Shown here: positions 1 to 9,683 of the stretch, piece by piece
How positions within the stretch are numbered: position 1 is the stretch's first letter
Layout: every line of letters starts with the position of its first letter
DNA from: a bacterium
GTDB taxonomy: Bacteria; DUMJ01
Assembly (NCBI GenBank): GCA_026418035.1
Contig: JAOACC010000037.1
Span: 1 to 43,167, forward strand
Reading direction: 5' to 3'
DNA length: 43,167 nt
Program-made: the position numbers and the translations under genes
The notes under the pieces: generated by a model
Told to the model about the DNA's origin: nothing
Database searches by the model: none
The model's input: the letters and a program-made list of their open reading frames with translations, nothing else

Positions 1-2
1 TA

Positions 3-782
3 AATAGAGATGAGATAAATCAACTTATATATCATGGTGTGGGTAAGCCAAGAGCTGCTACCGTAATACCACAGTCTGTATATTACGATCCATCTGTAGA
101 GAAATTATACGCGGAATATGACCCTGTTAAGGCTAATAACATTTTAGATGAGCTTGGACTTAAAAAAAGAGGACCAGATGGGTATAGATTAAGACCAGAT
201 GGTAAGACCTTTTCAGTAACAATAAACGTAGCCCCAGTCTTTGGACCTTGGATAGATGTGTGTGAAATGGTTAAGGGCTATTGGGAAAAACTTGGGATAA
301 AGACTGCAGTAAATACTATGGAGAGAGCTCTGCTTTATTCAAGGGCATATGCTGGAGATTTTGAGATGATGGCTTGGAGCGTTGACAGGTCATCTCAACC
401 TTGGTCTTATCCTTGTTGGTGGGTTCCAATGACTAATGAATGTTTCTATGCTCCTCTTACTGGTGTATGGTACACTACAGGAGGGAAAGGAGGAGAAGAA
501 CCTACAAGTCCAGAATTAAAGAAGATAATAGAATTGTATGATAAAATGAAAGTTACTACAGATGCAACAGTAAGAGCTCGTCTTGCCAAAGAAATCTTAC
601 GACTCCATGCTAAGAACGTCTTTGTAATTGGGACTGTAGGGCTTGTTCCTAGCACTATGTGCGTTGGAGTAGTAAAGAACTATTTCAAGAACGTTCCAGA
701 TGAAACCCACGGTGCAGTATCTGATGTAATATTTATGTCTCCTGGTAACGGATTTCCAGCACAGTTCTTTATAAAGAAGTAA
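3..782 (+). CDS. Extracellular solute-binding protein, family 5 (DppA-like), 5'-truncated by window edge
   Basis: Reading frame is open back to nt 3 (NRDEINQLIYHGVGKPRAATVIPQ...), colinear with the complete paralogs at 25458 and 28499 (INREEINQIAYLGLGKPRQ); shared C-terminus VVKN.FKNVP...FPAQFFIKK. Confidence 0.93.
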   Translation, partial: NRDEINQLIYHGVGKPRAATVIPQSVYYDPSVEKLYAEYDPVKANNILDELGLKKRGPDGYRLRPDGKTFSVTINVAPVFGPWIDVCEMVKGYWEKLGIKTAVNTMERALLYSRAYAGDFEMMAWSVDRSSQPWSYPCWWVPMTNECFYAPLTGVWYTTGGKGGEEPTSPELKKIIELYDKMKVTTDATVRARLAKEILRLHAKNVFVIGTVGLVPSTMCVGVVKNYFKNVPDETHGAVSDVIFMSPGNGFPAQFFIKK

Positions 783-798
783 AGATTTTTAAATTTAT

Positions 799-829
799 GG
801 GCTGGCATTCGCCAGCCCGTTTTATTTTA
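799..829 (+). terminator. Rho-independent terminator after the SBP gene
   Basis: GGGCTGGC-attc-GCCAGCCC, perfect 8-bp stem, followed by gttttatttt. Confidence 0.9.
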
Positions 830-1970
830 TCATTTTATCTTGAAGGGAGTACCAGAGGTCTAGAACTTTTTCAGGATTTTCATACCATTCTGGAAGATCA
901 GAGCTAGATGGCATAAATATTAATCCACATCTCGTTTTTCTCTCACTAAAAGGTCTTAATATTCTCTCAAAGTAATCTTTTAATGTCTCAACCTCACTTC
1001 TAGGGAAATTCCCAAAGTAGAATTTCTTGTAGTCTAGAATTAGATTCATAGTAGCGTAATAATTATATCTCTCTGGATTTCCAAAGTTTAATCCCTTTAC
1101 TTCTGGCATATCTAGCAGGTCCTTCAAGAATTGATGTCCACTACCGCAAAAATGAACCCAACCTCCACTAAACGGTCTCAGAGCTTCTGCTATGTAAGGG
1201 GAAACAAATTCCTTAAATGTCTTTGGAGAAAGTAGTGTTGTTGTGTCCTCACAACATCTTACTCCGCCATTTTCCATATAGAGAACCCCATGATATCCTG
1301 AATCTAAAGGTTCTCCTATTACTTCTTTGAGCACTTTGGAGACACTTATATAAGCATTGGTTGTGATCTTTAATAGATGATGAATGAAATCAGGGTCATC
1401 ATATATATCTATAAAGATAGTGTCTCCATATACTAGGTGAGCTATATCTAGAGGTCCCTGAGTATCGGATAAATACAAGTGAGCTTTTCCATTTAATTTT
1501 TCTTTAAAAAAGTTTATATATTCTATAGCAGTTGGAACAAGCCCTCTATCTCTAACAAAGTCTTCATCAACCTCTTCTGGGTTTATGGAAAGAATCTGCT
1601 CTTTTGTCAAATGTTCTTTTAACCAGGGCATTATATCATCAAATATTATCTGGTTAAGGCCAAAAACAGAAGCAACAAAACCGGTCCCTAAGTTAGCTCT
1701 CATAGAGAGCTGAGCATCTCCAGGTAGTCTTGCCCTTCCTATTAATTCCCATAGATGCATAACTAGCATCTTTTCTGGATTATAAAACTGTTCCTTGAGA
1801 TTATAAGAAGGGAACCTTTCTTTTTCTGGAATATAAATGGGTGGAGGAATAATTGGTATATAGTCTGGTTCATCTCCTCTCCACACACTAGCCTGCCTCT
1901 TTTTTCCCAGTTCTATCCTTTCTAAATCTGGTTGTAATAGTTCTAATACATACTCAATCTCTGATAGCAT
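822..1970 (-). CDS. Uroporphyrinogen decarboxylase (URO-D)-like / MtaA-like methyltransferase-fold protein
   Basis: 382-aa ORF with URO-D fold motifs (YLSDTQGPLDIAHLVYG, WVHFCGSGH, GLNFGNPERYN). Confidence 0.72.
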   Translation of the reverse strand: MLSEIEYVLELLQPDLERIELGKKRQASVWRGDEPDYIPIIPPPIYIPEKERFPSYNLKEQFYNPEKMLVMHLWELIGRARLPGDAQLSMRANLGTGFVASVFGLNQIIFDDIMPWLKEHLTKEQILSINPEEVDEDFVRDRGLVPTAIEYINFFKEKLNGKAHLYLSDTQGPLDIAHLVYGDTIFIDIYDDPDFIHHLLKITTNAYISVSKVLKEVIGEPLDSGYHGVLYMENGGVRCCEDTTTLLSPKTFKEFVSPYIAEALRPFSGGWVHFCGSGHQFLKDLLDMPEVKGLNFGNPERYNYYATMNLILDYKKFYFGNFPRSEVETLKDYFERILRPFSERKTRCGLIFMPSSSDLPEWYENPEKVLDLWYSLQDKMIK

Positions 1971-2018
1971 CTGTAATACCCCCTTATGTGGTTTTTAGAA
2001 ATATAAACGGATTCATAA

Positions 2019-4418
2019 TTATTCTTCCAGAAGATTTACTTCTCTTACAGATAGGTTTTTATCTTTCGGAATTGAGAAGCTTTTTATCTCGCAAGGCTTA
2101 AAAGTAGTAAACCAGATTCTATCAAACAACTTGAATTTAGCTTTTGTCTCTTTACCAATAGTCTCATATGCTCTAAGAATGATGTCATCACTGTCTTCTC
2201 CCTCTTTTATTACAGTTACTATTATGTTTTCTTTATCTACAGAGATAAAACTCTGCTCTTGGGGTAGAATCCCTGGGTGTTTATATTCTACAAAAGCTAT
2301 TACAGGATTGTTTAGGCTTTCAGCTAATTTTACAGTATCGCTGTCTCTCCAATCTCCTTTGTGTGGATAGATTATGTATGTAAAATCTTGTTCTCCCTGG
2401 TCTATATATCTATAATCCTCATGTGGATCTAACACTCTCGGGATATGATGTGCATATACAGGACTTCTTAAGACTGTTAAAGATAACACGTTGTTATCAA
2501 CATCATAGCTATATTTGGCATTATTAATGATACTTAAACCATAGTTTCCGTCTCCTACATCTACCCATTCTCCACCAGGCTCTTCTTCTCCATTGGAGGG
2601 TCTAGTTATAAACCCATAAGGAATCTGATATGTGGCGATAGGATTGTTTACATTAACTGGAAACTTAAGCTTTAACATCTTTAATTGCTCATGCCAATCT
2701 ACAGTTACTTTTACTTCTATATACTTTAATGTCCTATAGATTGTAAATTCTTGTATAAGTTTAGATTTATTGTAATGGCTTTCTACTTTTACTGTTCCCT
2801 TAATAGGCCCTGCTTCTAATACTTTGATTTTGGCATCTAAGAATCTTCCTATTTCATTCTTAAAGCTAAAAACGTTATGACTCCAAGTATCACTAGGGTC
2901 ATCTATAACTACAGGTACAGCTGAGTTTCCTAAAAAGACATCCTTTTCATTTTCTTTATCATATAATCTCTTTATATACCCTGTCTTAGTATCTATCTCT
3001 AGGTATAACCAATCATTCTCTAAGATGTTTTCTTTTACATTTAGAGAATAGGGAAGGTGAACATCATATTTTTCGGGAACTATCCTATAGACCTTGTAAC
3101 CATATGGTAAAAGTTTATCAGTAAATATGATCTTTACCCTTCCTCCTGGAGTAGTAGCGGAGGGCTTAGATATCTGTGAAGGAATTAGATTATCTTTTGT
3201 ATCTAGAATGCTTAAATTTTTATCTCCCCAAGGAATGTCGATTTCTATAGGTGTCATTCTCTCAAATGAAGTAGTGTTAAATACTATCAAAGGTTCCCCC
3301 TTGCCTTGGGTATTAATGTCATTAGCTATATTATGTGTAGCATAAACTATTATCTTACTAGCTTTATCCTCTATGCCGCCATGCATAGCCTTTATATCCT
3401 CGTATGCTTCTGGTATACTTGTACCTGCTAAGATATCGTGAAACTGAGTAAATAATAGTGTCTGCCAGATAATCCTTAAATTATCCTTAGGATAGATAAG
3501 ATTTTTTATTTCTCTTCCCATTATTGCGATCTTTTCTCCATTCAAGAGAAGATGTTCTAATTTTCTGTTGTTTTTCTTTATCCAAGAAAGAACTGAATAA
3601 CATCCACTTGCATGATGCTGTAAGTCATCCTTTACTACGGGGAAATCTAATCCTTTGCTAGATATCTCTTCAAAAAATTTATTAGGTGAACTAAAGATAA
3701 GTCTAGGTAAGTCCTCTCTTTTATCTAGTTCTATTATATTTTCTATGTTTTCTTTTGTCGGACCTCCACCATGGTCTCCTACTCCATAAAAACACATAAG
3801 GGTATCTATCTTTTCATTAAGCTTCTCTGCTACTCTTTTTACCTGACTTTCTACCTCTTTGCCCCAAGTAGCATAGGAGAAGGGGACCCTATAGGCTAGT
3901 ATCCTTGAGCCATCAGGACTTTCCCACCAGAATATATCTTCTGGTAAATCCTTTTCATGTGGTCCTGGCCTCATAAAGACATAATAATCTATTCCCATTT
4001 TCTTTAGAATTTGTGGAATCATCCAATTATGTCCAAAAGAGTCTGGGTTATAACCAACCTTTGCTTCTATACCAAACTTCTCTTCGAAATACTTTTGTCC
4101 ATATAATCCTTGTCTTACTAGTGCCTCACCAGAGGGAATATTACAGTCTGGTTCTATCCACCATCCCCCTACTATACACCATCTTCCTTCTTCTACTTTT
4201 TCTTGTATCTTTTTGAATAACTTAGGATCAGTTTCTTCTACCCACTTATATAGACAGGCACTAGATGCAGTAAATATAAACTCTGAATATTCTTCTATTC
4301 TTTCAATAGCAGATTTAAATGTTGCCCTTGTAGTTACTAACCCTTCGTCCCACTTCCACAACCAAACCGGATCAATATGGGCATTACCAATCATATGGAG
4401 AATAAATCTCTTACTCAT
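2019..4418 (-). CDS. Alpha-mannosidase, glycoside hydrolase family 38
   Basis: GH38 N-terminal motif HMIGNAHIDPVWLWKWDEGL and NPDSFGHNWMIPQI; 799 aa. Confidence 0.95.
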   Translation of the reverse strand: MSKRFILHMIGNAHIDPVWLWKWDEGLVTTRATFKSAIERIEEYSEFIFTASSACLYKWVEETDPKLFKKIQEKVEEGRWCIVGGWWIEPDCNIPSGEALVRQGLYGQKYFEEKFGIEAKVGYNPDSFGHNWMIPQILKKMGIDYYVFMRPGPHEKDLPEDIFWWESPDGSRILAYRVPFSYATWGKEVESQVKRVAEKLNEKIDTLMCFYGVGDHGGGPTKENIENIIELDKREDLPRLIFSSPNKFFEEISSKGLDFPVVKDDLQHHASGCYSVLSWIKKNNRKLEHLLLNGEKIAIMGREIKNLIYPKDNLRIIWQTLLFTQFHDILAGTSIPEAYEDIKAMHGGIEDKASKIIVYATHNIANDINTQGKGEPLIVFNTTSFERMTPIEIDIPWGDKNLSILDTKDNLIPSQISKPSATTPGGRVKIIFTDKLLPYGYKVYRIVPEKYDVHLPYSLNVKENILENDWLYLEIDTKTGYIKRLYDKENEKDVFLGNSAVPVVIDDPSDTWSHNVFSFKNEIGRFLDAKIKVLEAGPIKGTVKVESHYNKSKLIQEFTIYRTLKYIEVKVTVDWHEQLKMLKLKFPVNVNNPIATYQIPYGFITRPSNGEEEPGGEWVDVGDGNYGLSIINNAKYSYDVDNNVLSLTVLRSPVYAHHIPRVLDPHEDYRYIDQGEQDFTYIIYPHKGDWRDSDTVKLAESLNNPVIAFVEYKHPGILPQEQSFISVDKENIIVTVIKEGEDSDDIILRAYETIGKETKAKFKLFDRIWFTTFKPCEIKSFSIPKDKNLSVREVNLLEE

Positions 4419-5635
4419 GATCCCTCCTTCTTTATCATCTTATAAGGGTTTTTATAAAATTCATAGAGAGCAATTGTCGCTGCTCCAACAACACCTGTAT
4501 CTTTCCCTATATTTGAAGCAAGTATTCTAGTCTGCTCAGGGGAAATTGAGAAACTCCTTTCTCTTACTAATCTCTCTACTCTTGGTATAATGAGGTCTGC
4601 TCCATTAATAATAGCCTCTCTACCTAACACTACAGCCTGAGGACTAAATGTATTTATTACATTTACTAATCCAACACCGAGCCAGAAGCAATAATCATTT
4701 AAAATCTCAATTGCCTCAATATTTCCTTCTCTAGCGGTTCTATAAAAGATAGAGAGTGTTTCTAATGGGTCTTCTTTTATTAAATGGCTCAGTTTCTCTT
4801 TTATTCTTTCTATAAGAGAACCAACAGACGTGTAAAGTTCCAGGCATCCATAATTCCCACAACTGCATTTAGGACCGTTTATATCTACAGTAGTATGCCC
4901 TAATTCTCCTGCCAGTTCTCCAGCACCTCTATATATCTCCCCATTAATTATTATTCCAGCTCCAACGCCTGTGCCTATTGCAAGATAGACAAAATTATCT
5001 ATATCCTTACAAGAACCAAACCACTTTTCTCCTAATGCACATGCTTTAGCATCATTCTCTATAAATGTAGGTAGGTGAAACTCTCTTTCTATTATCTCTT
5101 TTAAGGGGATATTTCTCCAACCAGTGAAATTTGGCGGTGAGATAATAATCCCCTTACTTGGACTTAAAGGGCCAGGAGAACCTATCCCTATGGCAATAAT
5201 TTTTCCCCTTATCTTCGGCTCTATTTCTTCGAGAAGAGATCGCACGACATCTTTAAGTGTATTTAGCGTAATGGGAAAATGTTGATATAAATCAGAATTA
5301 ACTCTCTTTGAGGTTAATAAATTACCCCCAAGATCTACTAGTCCGCAGGATATAGAAGTCCTTGCTAAGTCTATACCTAATACATAATAAGCATCATTAT
5401 TAATACTTAGTAGGGTTCTACTCCTACCTATCTCTCCTTTTACATTTCCTACCTCTCTTACAAGTCCCTTTCTTATAAGTTCATCAACTAGGCTTGTTAT
5501 AGTAGTTGGAGTTAGAGATGTGATCTCTGTCAGCTCTATGCGAGAAATTGGTGAATATGTTCTTATGGTTTGTAGTACTAGACTTCTATTGTAATTTCTT
5601 ACTTCAGGTAGATTTCTCCCTTGTCGTTTTTTCAC
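4415..5635 (-). CDS. ROK-family transcriptional regulator (N-terminal HTH + sugar kinase fold)
   Basis: Winged-HTH N-terminus (SRIELTEITSLTPTTITSLVDELIRKGLVRE), ROK Zn motif GHTTVDINGPKCSCGNYGCLE; 4-nt overlap with the GH38 gene. Confidence 0.93.
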   Translation of the reverse strand: MKKRQGRNLPEVRNYNRSLVLQTIRTYSPISRIELTEITSLTPTTITSLVDELIRKGLVREVGNVKGEIGRSRTLLSINNDAYYVLGIDLARTSISCGLVDLGGNLLTSKRVNSDLYQHFPITLNTLKDVVRSLLEEIEPKIRGKIIAIGIGSPGPLSPSKGIIISPPNFTGWRNIPLKEIIEREFHLPTFIENDAKACALGEKWFGSCKDIDNFVYLAIGTGVGAGIIINGEIYRGAGELAGELGHTTVDINGPKCSCGNYGCLELYTSVGSLIERIKEKLSHLIKEDPLETLSIFYRTAREGNIEAIEILNDYCFWLGVGLVNVINTFSPQAVVLGREAIINGADLIIPRVERLVRERSFSISPEQTRILASNIGKDTGVVGAATIALYEFYKNPYKMIKKEGS

Positions 5636-5641
5636 TCTAAC

Positions 5642-7897
5642 CTATCTCGCCTCTTTCATAATTATCCTCAGCCATTCCTTATATCTCTCTAGGCTAAACG
5701 GTGGATATCCCAAAAGATAATGATTTAGATACTTATTTTTATCGAGTTCCCACTCTATAATAAATAATCTCTTTTCCCCTCTACTTACTTTAATCTTACC
5801 TAATATTTTCTTAGATAAAGGTGAGACTAGAAAATCTCCAGAATTTAACTCTTCTTTAGTATCAGCATCGTATATTCTATAAGTTCCTTGCATTTCTATA
5901 AAAGTATCATTTACTCCTACTACTTTCACATACCAGCTTTCTGGTTCTGTAATCATTATACAGAATGGTTCTTGAACCCTTTTTATATAATAATAGGCAA
6001 GTTTTTTATTGAAATAGTAGTCAACTATAGCGTCTGAAATCTGAGGCCAACAATCTATTACATTCCACCATATAATACCCCATATATCATCAGAAAGTCT
6101 AGCTCTCTCTATAAAAAATTTCTTTGCCTCTGCCTGTGTAATTTGACTAGCTAGGATAAAGTCCTCTATATTTTCTGGAATAATTCCAAATAACTCTCTT
6201 ATTTGATTAGCCATCAGTTCATTTCTATTGTAGCTCCTTCTCTTTGATCTCCAGTGCTCCACTGAATGTAGTCTCCAGTAGTCATTATCCCAGTGCCACA
6301 GATAATCTTCAGGTATAAATTTTTTCAAACTTTCTAGATTTGGGCACCCATGGTATCCTATTTCACTTATGAACTTTGCTTTGTTTTCAGTGTAGAATCT
6401 ACTTTTATAATAATCCCTAGGTCCCCATAGATGCTGTTCAGGTGGAGTCAATTTCCCATTTGACTTAACTACCATATCAGAAATATAAGGTGATGAAGGT
6501 AAATATGGTCTATATGGATCTAATCTCTTGCAGACAGAGGGTAAGACCTTTCTAGTTAATATGTTATCAGAAGGGAGAAGATTTTCCAAGTTATAAGCAT
6601 AATCGCACTCATTATCTCCTGACCAGAGTATCAAACTTGGATGATTCCTCAATCTTTTTACTATCTTTATAACCTCTTCTTCTACTGTCTTTTTAAATTC
6701 TTCTATCTGAGGATATCTAGCACAGGCAAAGGTAAAGTCCTGCCAAACTACTATTCCGTGAGAATCACAAAAGTCAAAGAATTCTTCTGACTCATAGACT
6801 CCTCCACCCCAGCATCTTATTATATTACAGCCTAGATCGTTAAAAAGTTCTAAAACAGGAATGACCCTTTCTCTATCTCTTGAATGGAATGCATCTAGTG
6901 GAACCCAGTTAGAACCCCTTAGTCTTACTGGAATGCTATTTATTATGAATTTAAAAGTTCCTTCTTCAGCAGTCTCAGTTCTCTCTAGATGAACAGTCCT
7001 TATACCAATTTTATTTATTTTTTCATCTAAGATTTCTCCATCATAAATAAGCTCACACTTTACTTCGTATAGATTAGGTTCACCGTAACCTTTGGGCCAC
7101 CATAGAAGAGGGTCTTTCAAGTTTATAGCAATATGTCCTGTTATAAACTCTACTGGAAATTCGAATATTTGTTTTTTACCATCTTTGTCAGTAAAGGTAA
7201 ATCTTAAAATAAACTCTTCAAAGTATTGTAGATTGGTCCTAAACTTAAAGAATATATCTAAAGTAGCAAGGTTATCTTCTACTTTTACTGTAGCATAGTA
7301 AAGTTCTTCTATCTCGTTATCTTTAATCTCCCTTAATTCTATATCCTTCCATATCCCAGAGGATACTATTCTTGGAGCTATGTCCCAACCAAATGAATGC
7401 TGAGCCTTTCTAAGCCATAATGCTTCCTCTCTTCCTTCCCAAGAGACAGTTATTGCCTCATAATTTCTATCCTTTGCCCAGAGAATAGGGGAATCTATCT
7501 TTACTATAAGGTTATTTTCCTCTTTTAAAAGACCTGTCACTTCAAATTCATACTCGATAAACATATTATTAGTCTTACCTAAAAGATTTCCATTTAGCCA
7601 TACTCTAGCAATAGTATCAATGCCATAAAAGATAAGTTTGAATTTTTTATCTAGAAACTCTTTGGGTACTTTGAAGTTCTTTTCATACCACCATTCGTAA
7701 AACTCATATTTACGTAGGTTTAAATAATTCTTTCCGAAGAATGGATCTTGTATTAACCTAGCATTTAATAGGTCTAGATATACATCTCCAGGCACAGTAG
7801 CCTTAATATGTTGAAATTTCTCCTTAGCCTCATCAATATCCTTTACCTTCCCTTGAGGACCAAAATATAAATCCCAAGTACCAGAGAGAGAAAACAT
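5642..7897 (-). CDS. Beta-mannosidase-like glycoside hydrolase family 2
   Basis: 751 aa; acid/base motif LILWSGDNECDYA, nucleophile region FISEIGYHGCPNLESL, N-terminal GH2 sugar-binding domain. Confidence 0.92.
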   Translation of the reverse strand: MFSLSGTWDLYFGPQGKVKDIDEAKEKFQHIKATVPGDVYLDLLNARLIQDPFFGKNYLNLRKYEFYEWWYEKNFKVPKEFLDKKFKLIFYGIDTIARVWLNGNLLGKTNNMFIEYEFEVTGLLKEENNLIVKIDSPILWAKDRNYEAITVSWEGREEALWLRKAQHSFGWDIAPRIVSSGIWKDIELREIKDNEIEELYYATVKVEDNLATLDIFFKFRTNLQYFEEFILRFTFTDKDGKKQIFEFPVEFITGHIAINLKDPLLWWPKGYGEPNLYEVKCELIYDGEILDEKINKIGIRTVHLERTETAEEGTFKFIINSIPVRLRGSNWVPLDAFHSRDRERVIPVLELFNDLGCNIIRCWGGGVYESEEFFDFCDSHGIVVWQDFTFACARYPQIEEFKKTVEEEVIKIVKRLRNHPSLILWSGDNECDYAYNLENLLPSDNILTRKVLPSVCKRLDPYRPYLPSSPYISDMVVKSNGKLTPPEQHLWGPRDYYKSRFYTENKAKFISEIGYHGCPNLESLKKFIPEDYLWHWDNDYWRLHSVEHWRSKRRSYNRNELMANQIRELFGIIPENIEDFILASQITQAEAKKFFIERARLSDDIWGIIWWNVIDCWPQISDAIVDYYFNKKLAYYYIKRVQEPFCIMITEPESWYVKVVGVNDTFIEMQGTYRIYDADTKEELNSGDFLVSPLSKKILGKIKVSRGEKRLFIIEWELDKNKYLNHYLLGYPPFSLERYKEWLRIIMKEAR

Positions 7898-7910
7898 AAT
7901 TTTTTACCTC

Positions 7911-8933
7911 CTATTCTATCTCCTTCAGTGGTCTACTCCACTCTTCGAATACTGCCTCTATGTTCTCTTTTGGATCTTTTAAACCCCATTCACACTGGGC
8001 AATTACACCACCTCTACCTGTATCAAGAGCCTTTCTCACTCTTCTTACCGCTAATCTTACCTCTTCTACCGTTCCAAATGGAAGTATATATTGTCTATCT
8101 ATCTCGCCCCAGAAGGTAATCTTTCCCTTATACCTTCTTCCTAGCTCTTCTATATTCATACAAAAGAGCTGTGAATTTATAGCATCTATTCCTATCTCTA
8201 TCAAGTCTTGATAAATTGCTTCTATATGACCATCTGAATGAAAGAAAACAAACTTGTTATGAGATTTTAATACTTCACAGTAGTCTTTGTATAGAGGTTT
8301 AAAGAATTCCCTCCAAAGTTTAGGAGAAATAAGGAGTGAATTTTGAGTGCCCCAATCATCCATAAAAGATACGCCATCTATATCTGTCTTTGCCCACATC
8401 TCTAATTCTTTGATGTAGAATTCATGTAACATATCACGTAACGCGTATACTTCTTTTACACCATAGGCTAGATCTAAAAATAGATTTTCTGTTCCTCTTA
8501 AAAATTGCATCCTTTCAAAAGGTCTTACCTCAGTTCCGACTTTAACGAATTTATCTGTTTCTGCACAGCTTTTATTAACTTCCGAGAGGTCCGCCTCTTC
8601 TAGTAACTCCCAAGGTGGCTGATAATTTTTGATCGCTGACCAATCTTTTAAAGGTGGTTCTTTTACCTCACCAACAACCCCTGATTCAGCAACTTTCCAG
8701 ACACAACCCCACGCGTCTACGTATTCTCCAACCACATTTGGTTTACCCTTTGCCCTTTTACTAACGCCATATCTATATCTTGGTGTTGTGAAATCAGATG
8801 GGTATTTGCCTAAGACCTCTTCTAATTCCTTTTTCCTGAACATCTCTACCCCTGGAAGATACCATAGTTCTCTTGGAACCCTATCAGGATTCTCAAATCT
8901 TAGAGCTCTTATAACTCTTTCCCTTGAAGTCAT
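7911..8933 (-). CDS. URO-D-like / MtaA-like methyltransferase-fold protein
   Basis: MTSRERVIRALRFENPDRVPREL N-terminus; DGVSFMDDWGTQ; FFHSDGHIEAIYQDLIEIGIDAINSQ. Confidence 0.85.
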   Translation of the reverse strand: MTSRERVIRALRFENPDRVPRELWYLPGVEMFRKKELEEVLGKYPSDFTTPRYRYGVSKRAKGKPNVVGEYVDAWGCVWKVAESGVVGEVKEPPLKDWSAIKNYQPPWELLEEADLSEVNKSCAETDKFVKVGTEVRPFERMQFLRGTENLFLDLAYGVKEVYALRDMLHEFYIKELEMWAKTDIDGVSFMDDWGTQNSLLISPKLWREFFKPLYKDYCEVLKSHNKFVFFHSDGHIEAIYQDLIEIGIDAINSQLFCMNIEELGRRYKGKITFWGEIDRQYILPFGTVEEVRLAVRRVRKALDTGRGGVIAQCEWGLKDPKENIEAVFEEWSRPLKEIE

Positions 8934-8953
8934 AATGTTTCCTCTGTATTTGT

Positions 8954-8981
8954 ATTATAAAAATAAAAGGGATAAACTCAA
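8954..8981 (-). promoter_or_regulatory. Sigma-A-type promoter for the mannoside operon
   Basis: Minus strand TTGAGT-16 nt-TATAAT (-35 at 8976-8981, -10 at 8954-8959), about 20 nt upstream of ATG 8933. Confidence 0.6.
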
Positions 8982-9000
8982 TAAGAGTTATCCCTTTTTC
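8960..9000 (-). terminator. Rho-independent terminator of the 9029..9586 gene
   Basis: Minus strand AAAAAGGGATAACT-loop-AGTTTATCCCTTTT (one bulge) followed by ATTTTTAT. Confidence 0.8.
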
Positions 9001-9028
9001 TATCTATATCGAGTATTCAAAGTCTGAT

Positions 9029-9586
9029 TTATTCTAAAAACTTAAAGCTTGCTATTATCTGTCTAAATGTAGCTTCCATATCCTGAAAGCTTTCAGAAAT
9101 TGTATCACAGAGAACTGCTACACCATAATTGTCCTTTACAGTATAAGCCTCCATAGTCTTTACAGGGATACTAATATTTTGACCCTTAAAGGTAAATGAA
9201 TATACCCTTAACATACCGGGAGACCCAGCTAAGTTATATTCTACTATAGAATTCTCAACATAATCAGGAAGATTATCCTTTAACCATTTACCAACTGCTT
9301 CAGCATACTGTTTAGCAGTAAATCCCTCGGGAATCTCCTCCATCATTACAATTAGTTCAGAAGAAGTTTCTTCATCATAAAACCAAGCCAAAGCGCCTTC
9401 TAGTTCTCCTTCTATCCAGCCTTCAGGGTAGGATATACTGAATCCCACTTCTGAGTCGGTATAGGTATTTTTTAATTCTTGACTTGCTGACTCTTGTGCC
9501 ATTACAGAAACTGCAGAAAAGAGAAATGAGAAGATTAACACTAAGCTAACTAAAGTTTTTTTGTAAATCATTTCAAAAACCTCCAT
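9029..9586 (-). CDS. Exported PsbP/DcrB-like protein of unknown function
   Basis: Sec signal peptide (KKTLVSLVLIFSFLFSAVSVMAQ) then YTDSEVGFSISYPEGW...; likely start is the internal ATG giving MIYKKTL. Confidence 0.6.
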   Translation of the reverse strand: MEVFEMIYKKTLVSLVLIFSFLFSAVSVMAQESASQELKNTYTDSEVGFSISYPEGWIEGELEGALAWFYDEETSSELIVMMEEIPEGFTAKQYAEAVGKWLKDNLPDYVENSIVEYNLAGSPGMLRVYSFTFKGQNISIPVKTMEAYTVKDNYGVAVLCDTISESFQDMEATFRQIIASFKFLE

Positions 9587-9683
9587 TCCTTTTTAGCCAT
9601 TAGGCTTAAATTTAATTACAACTCATTATAACATATTTTTCATTATGATAAAATAGAAGAGAGATTTTTGATAAAAGAGGTGT

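Noticed and set aside
446-655. ORF on the minus strand inside the SBP gene, and similar antisense ORFs (e.g. 2131-2370, 8629-9027, 9695-10216, 12303-12674, 34346-34693)
   Set aside because: They lie opposite well-supported coding genes, have no recognisable domain and no convincing RBS; they are shadow ORFs of biased codon usage.
822-1970. Canonical HemE (uroporphyrinogen decarboxylase) of heme biosynthesis
   Set aside because: Divergent sequence, glycosidase-operon context, other paralogs in the window and no heme genes; called URO-D-like only.
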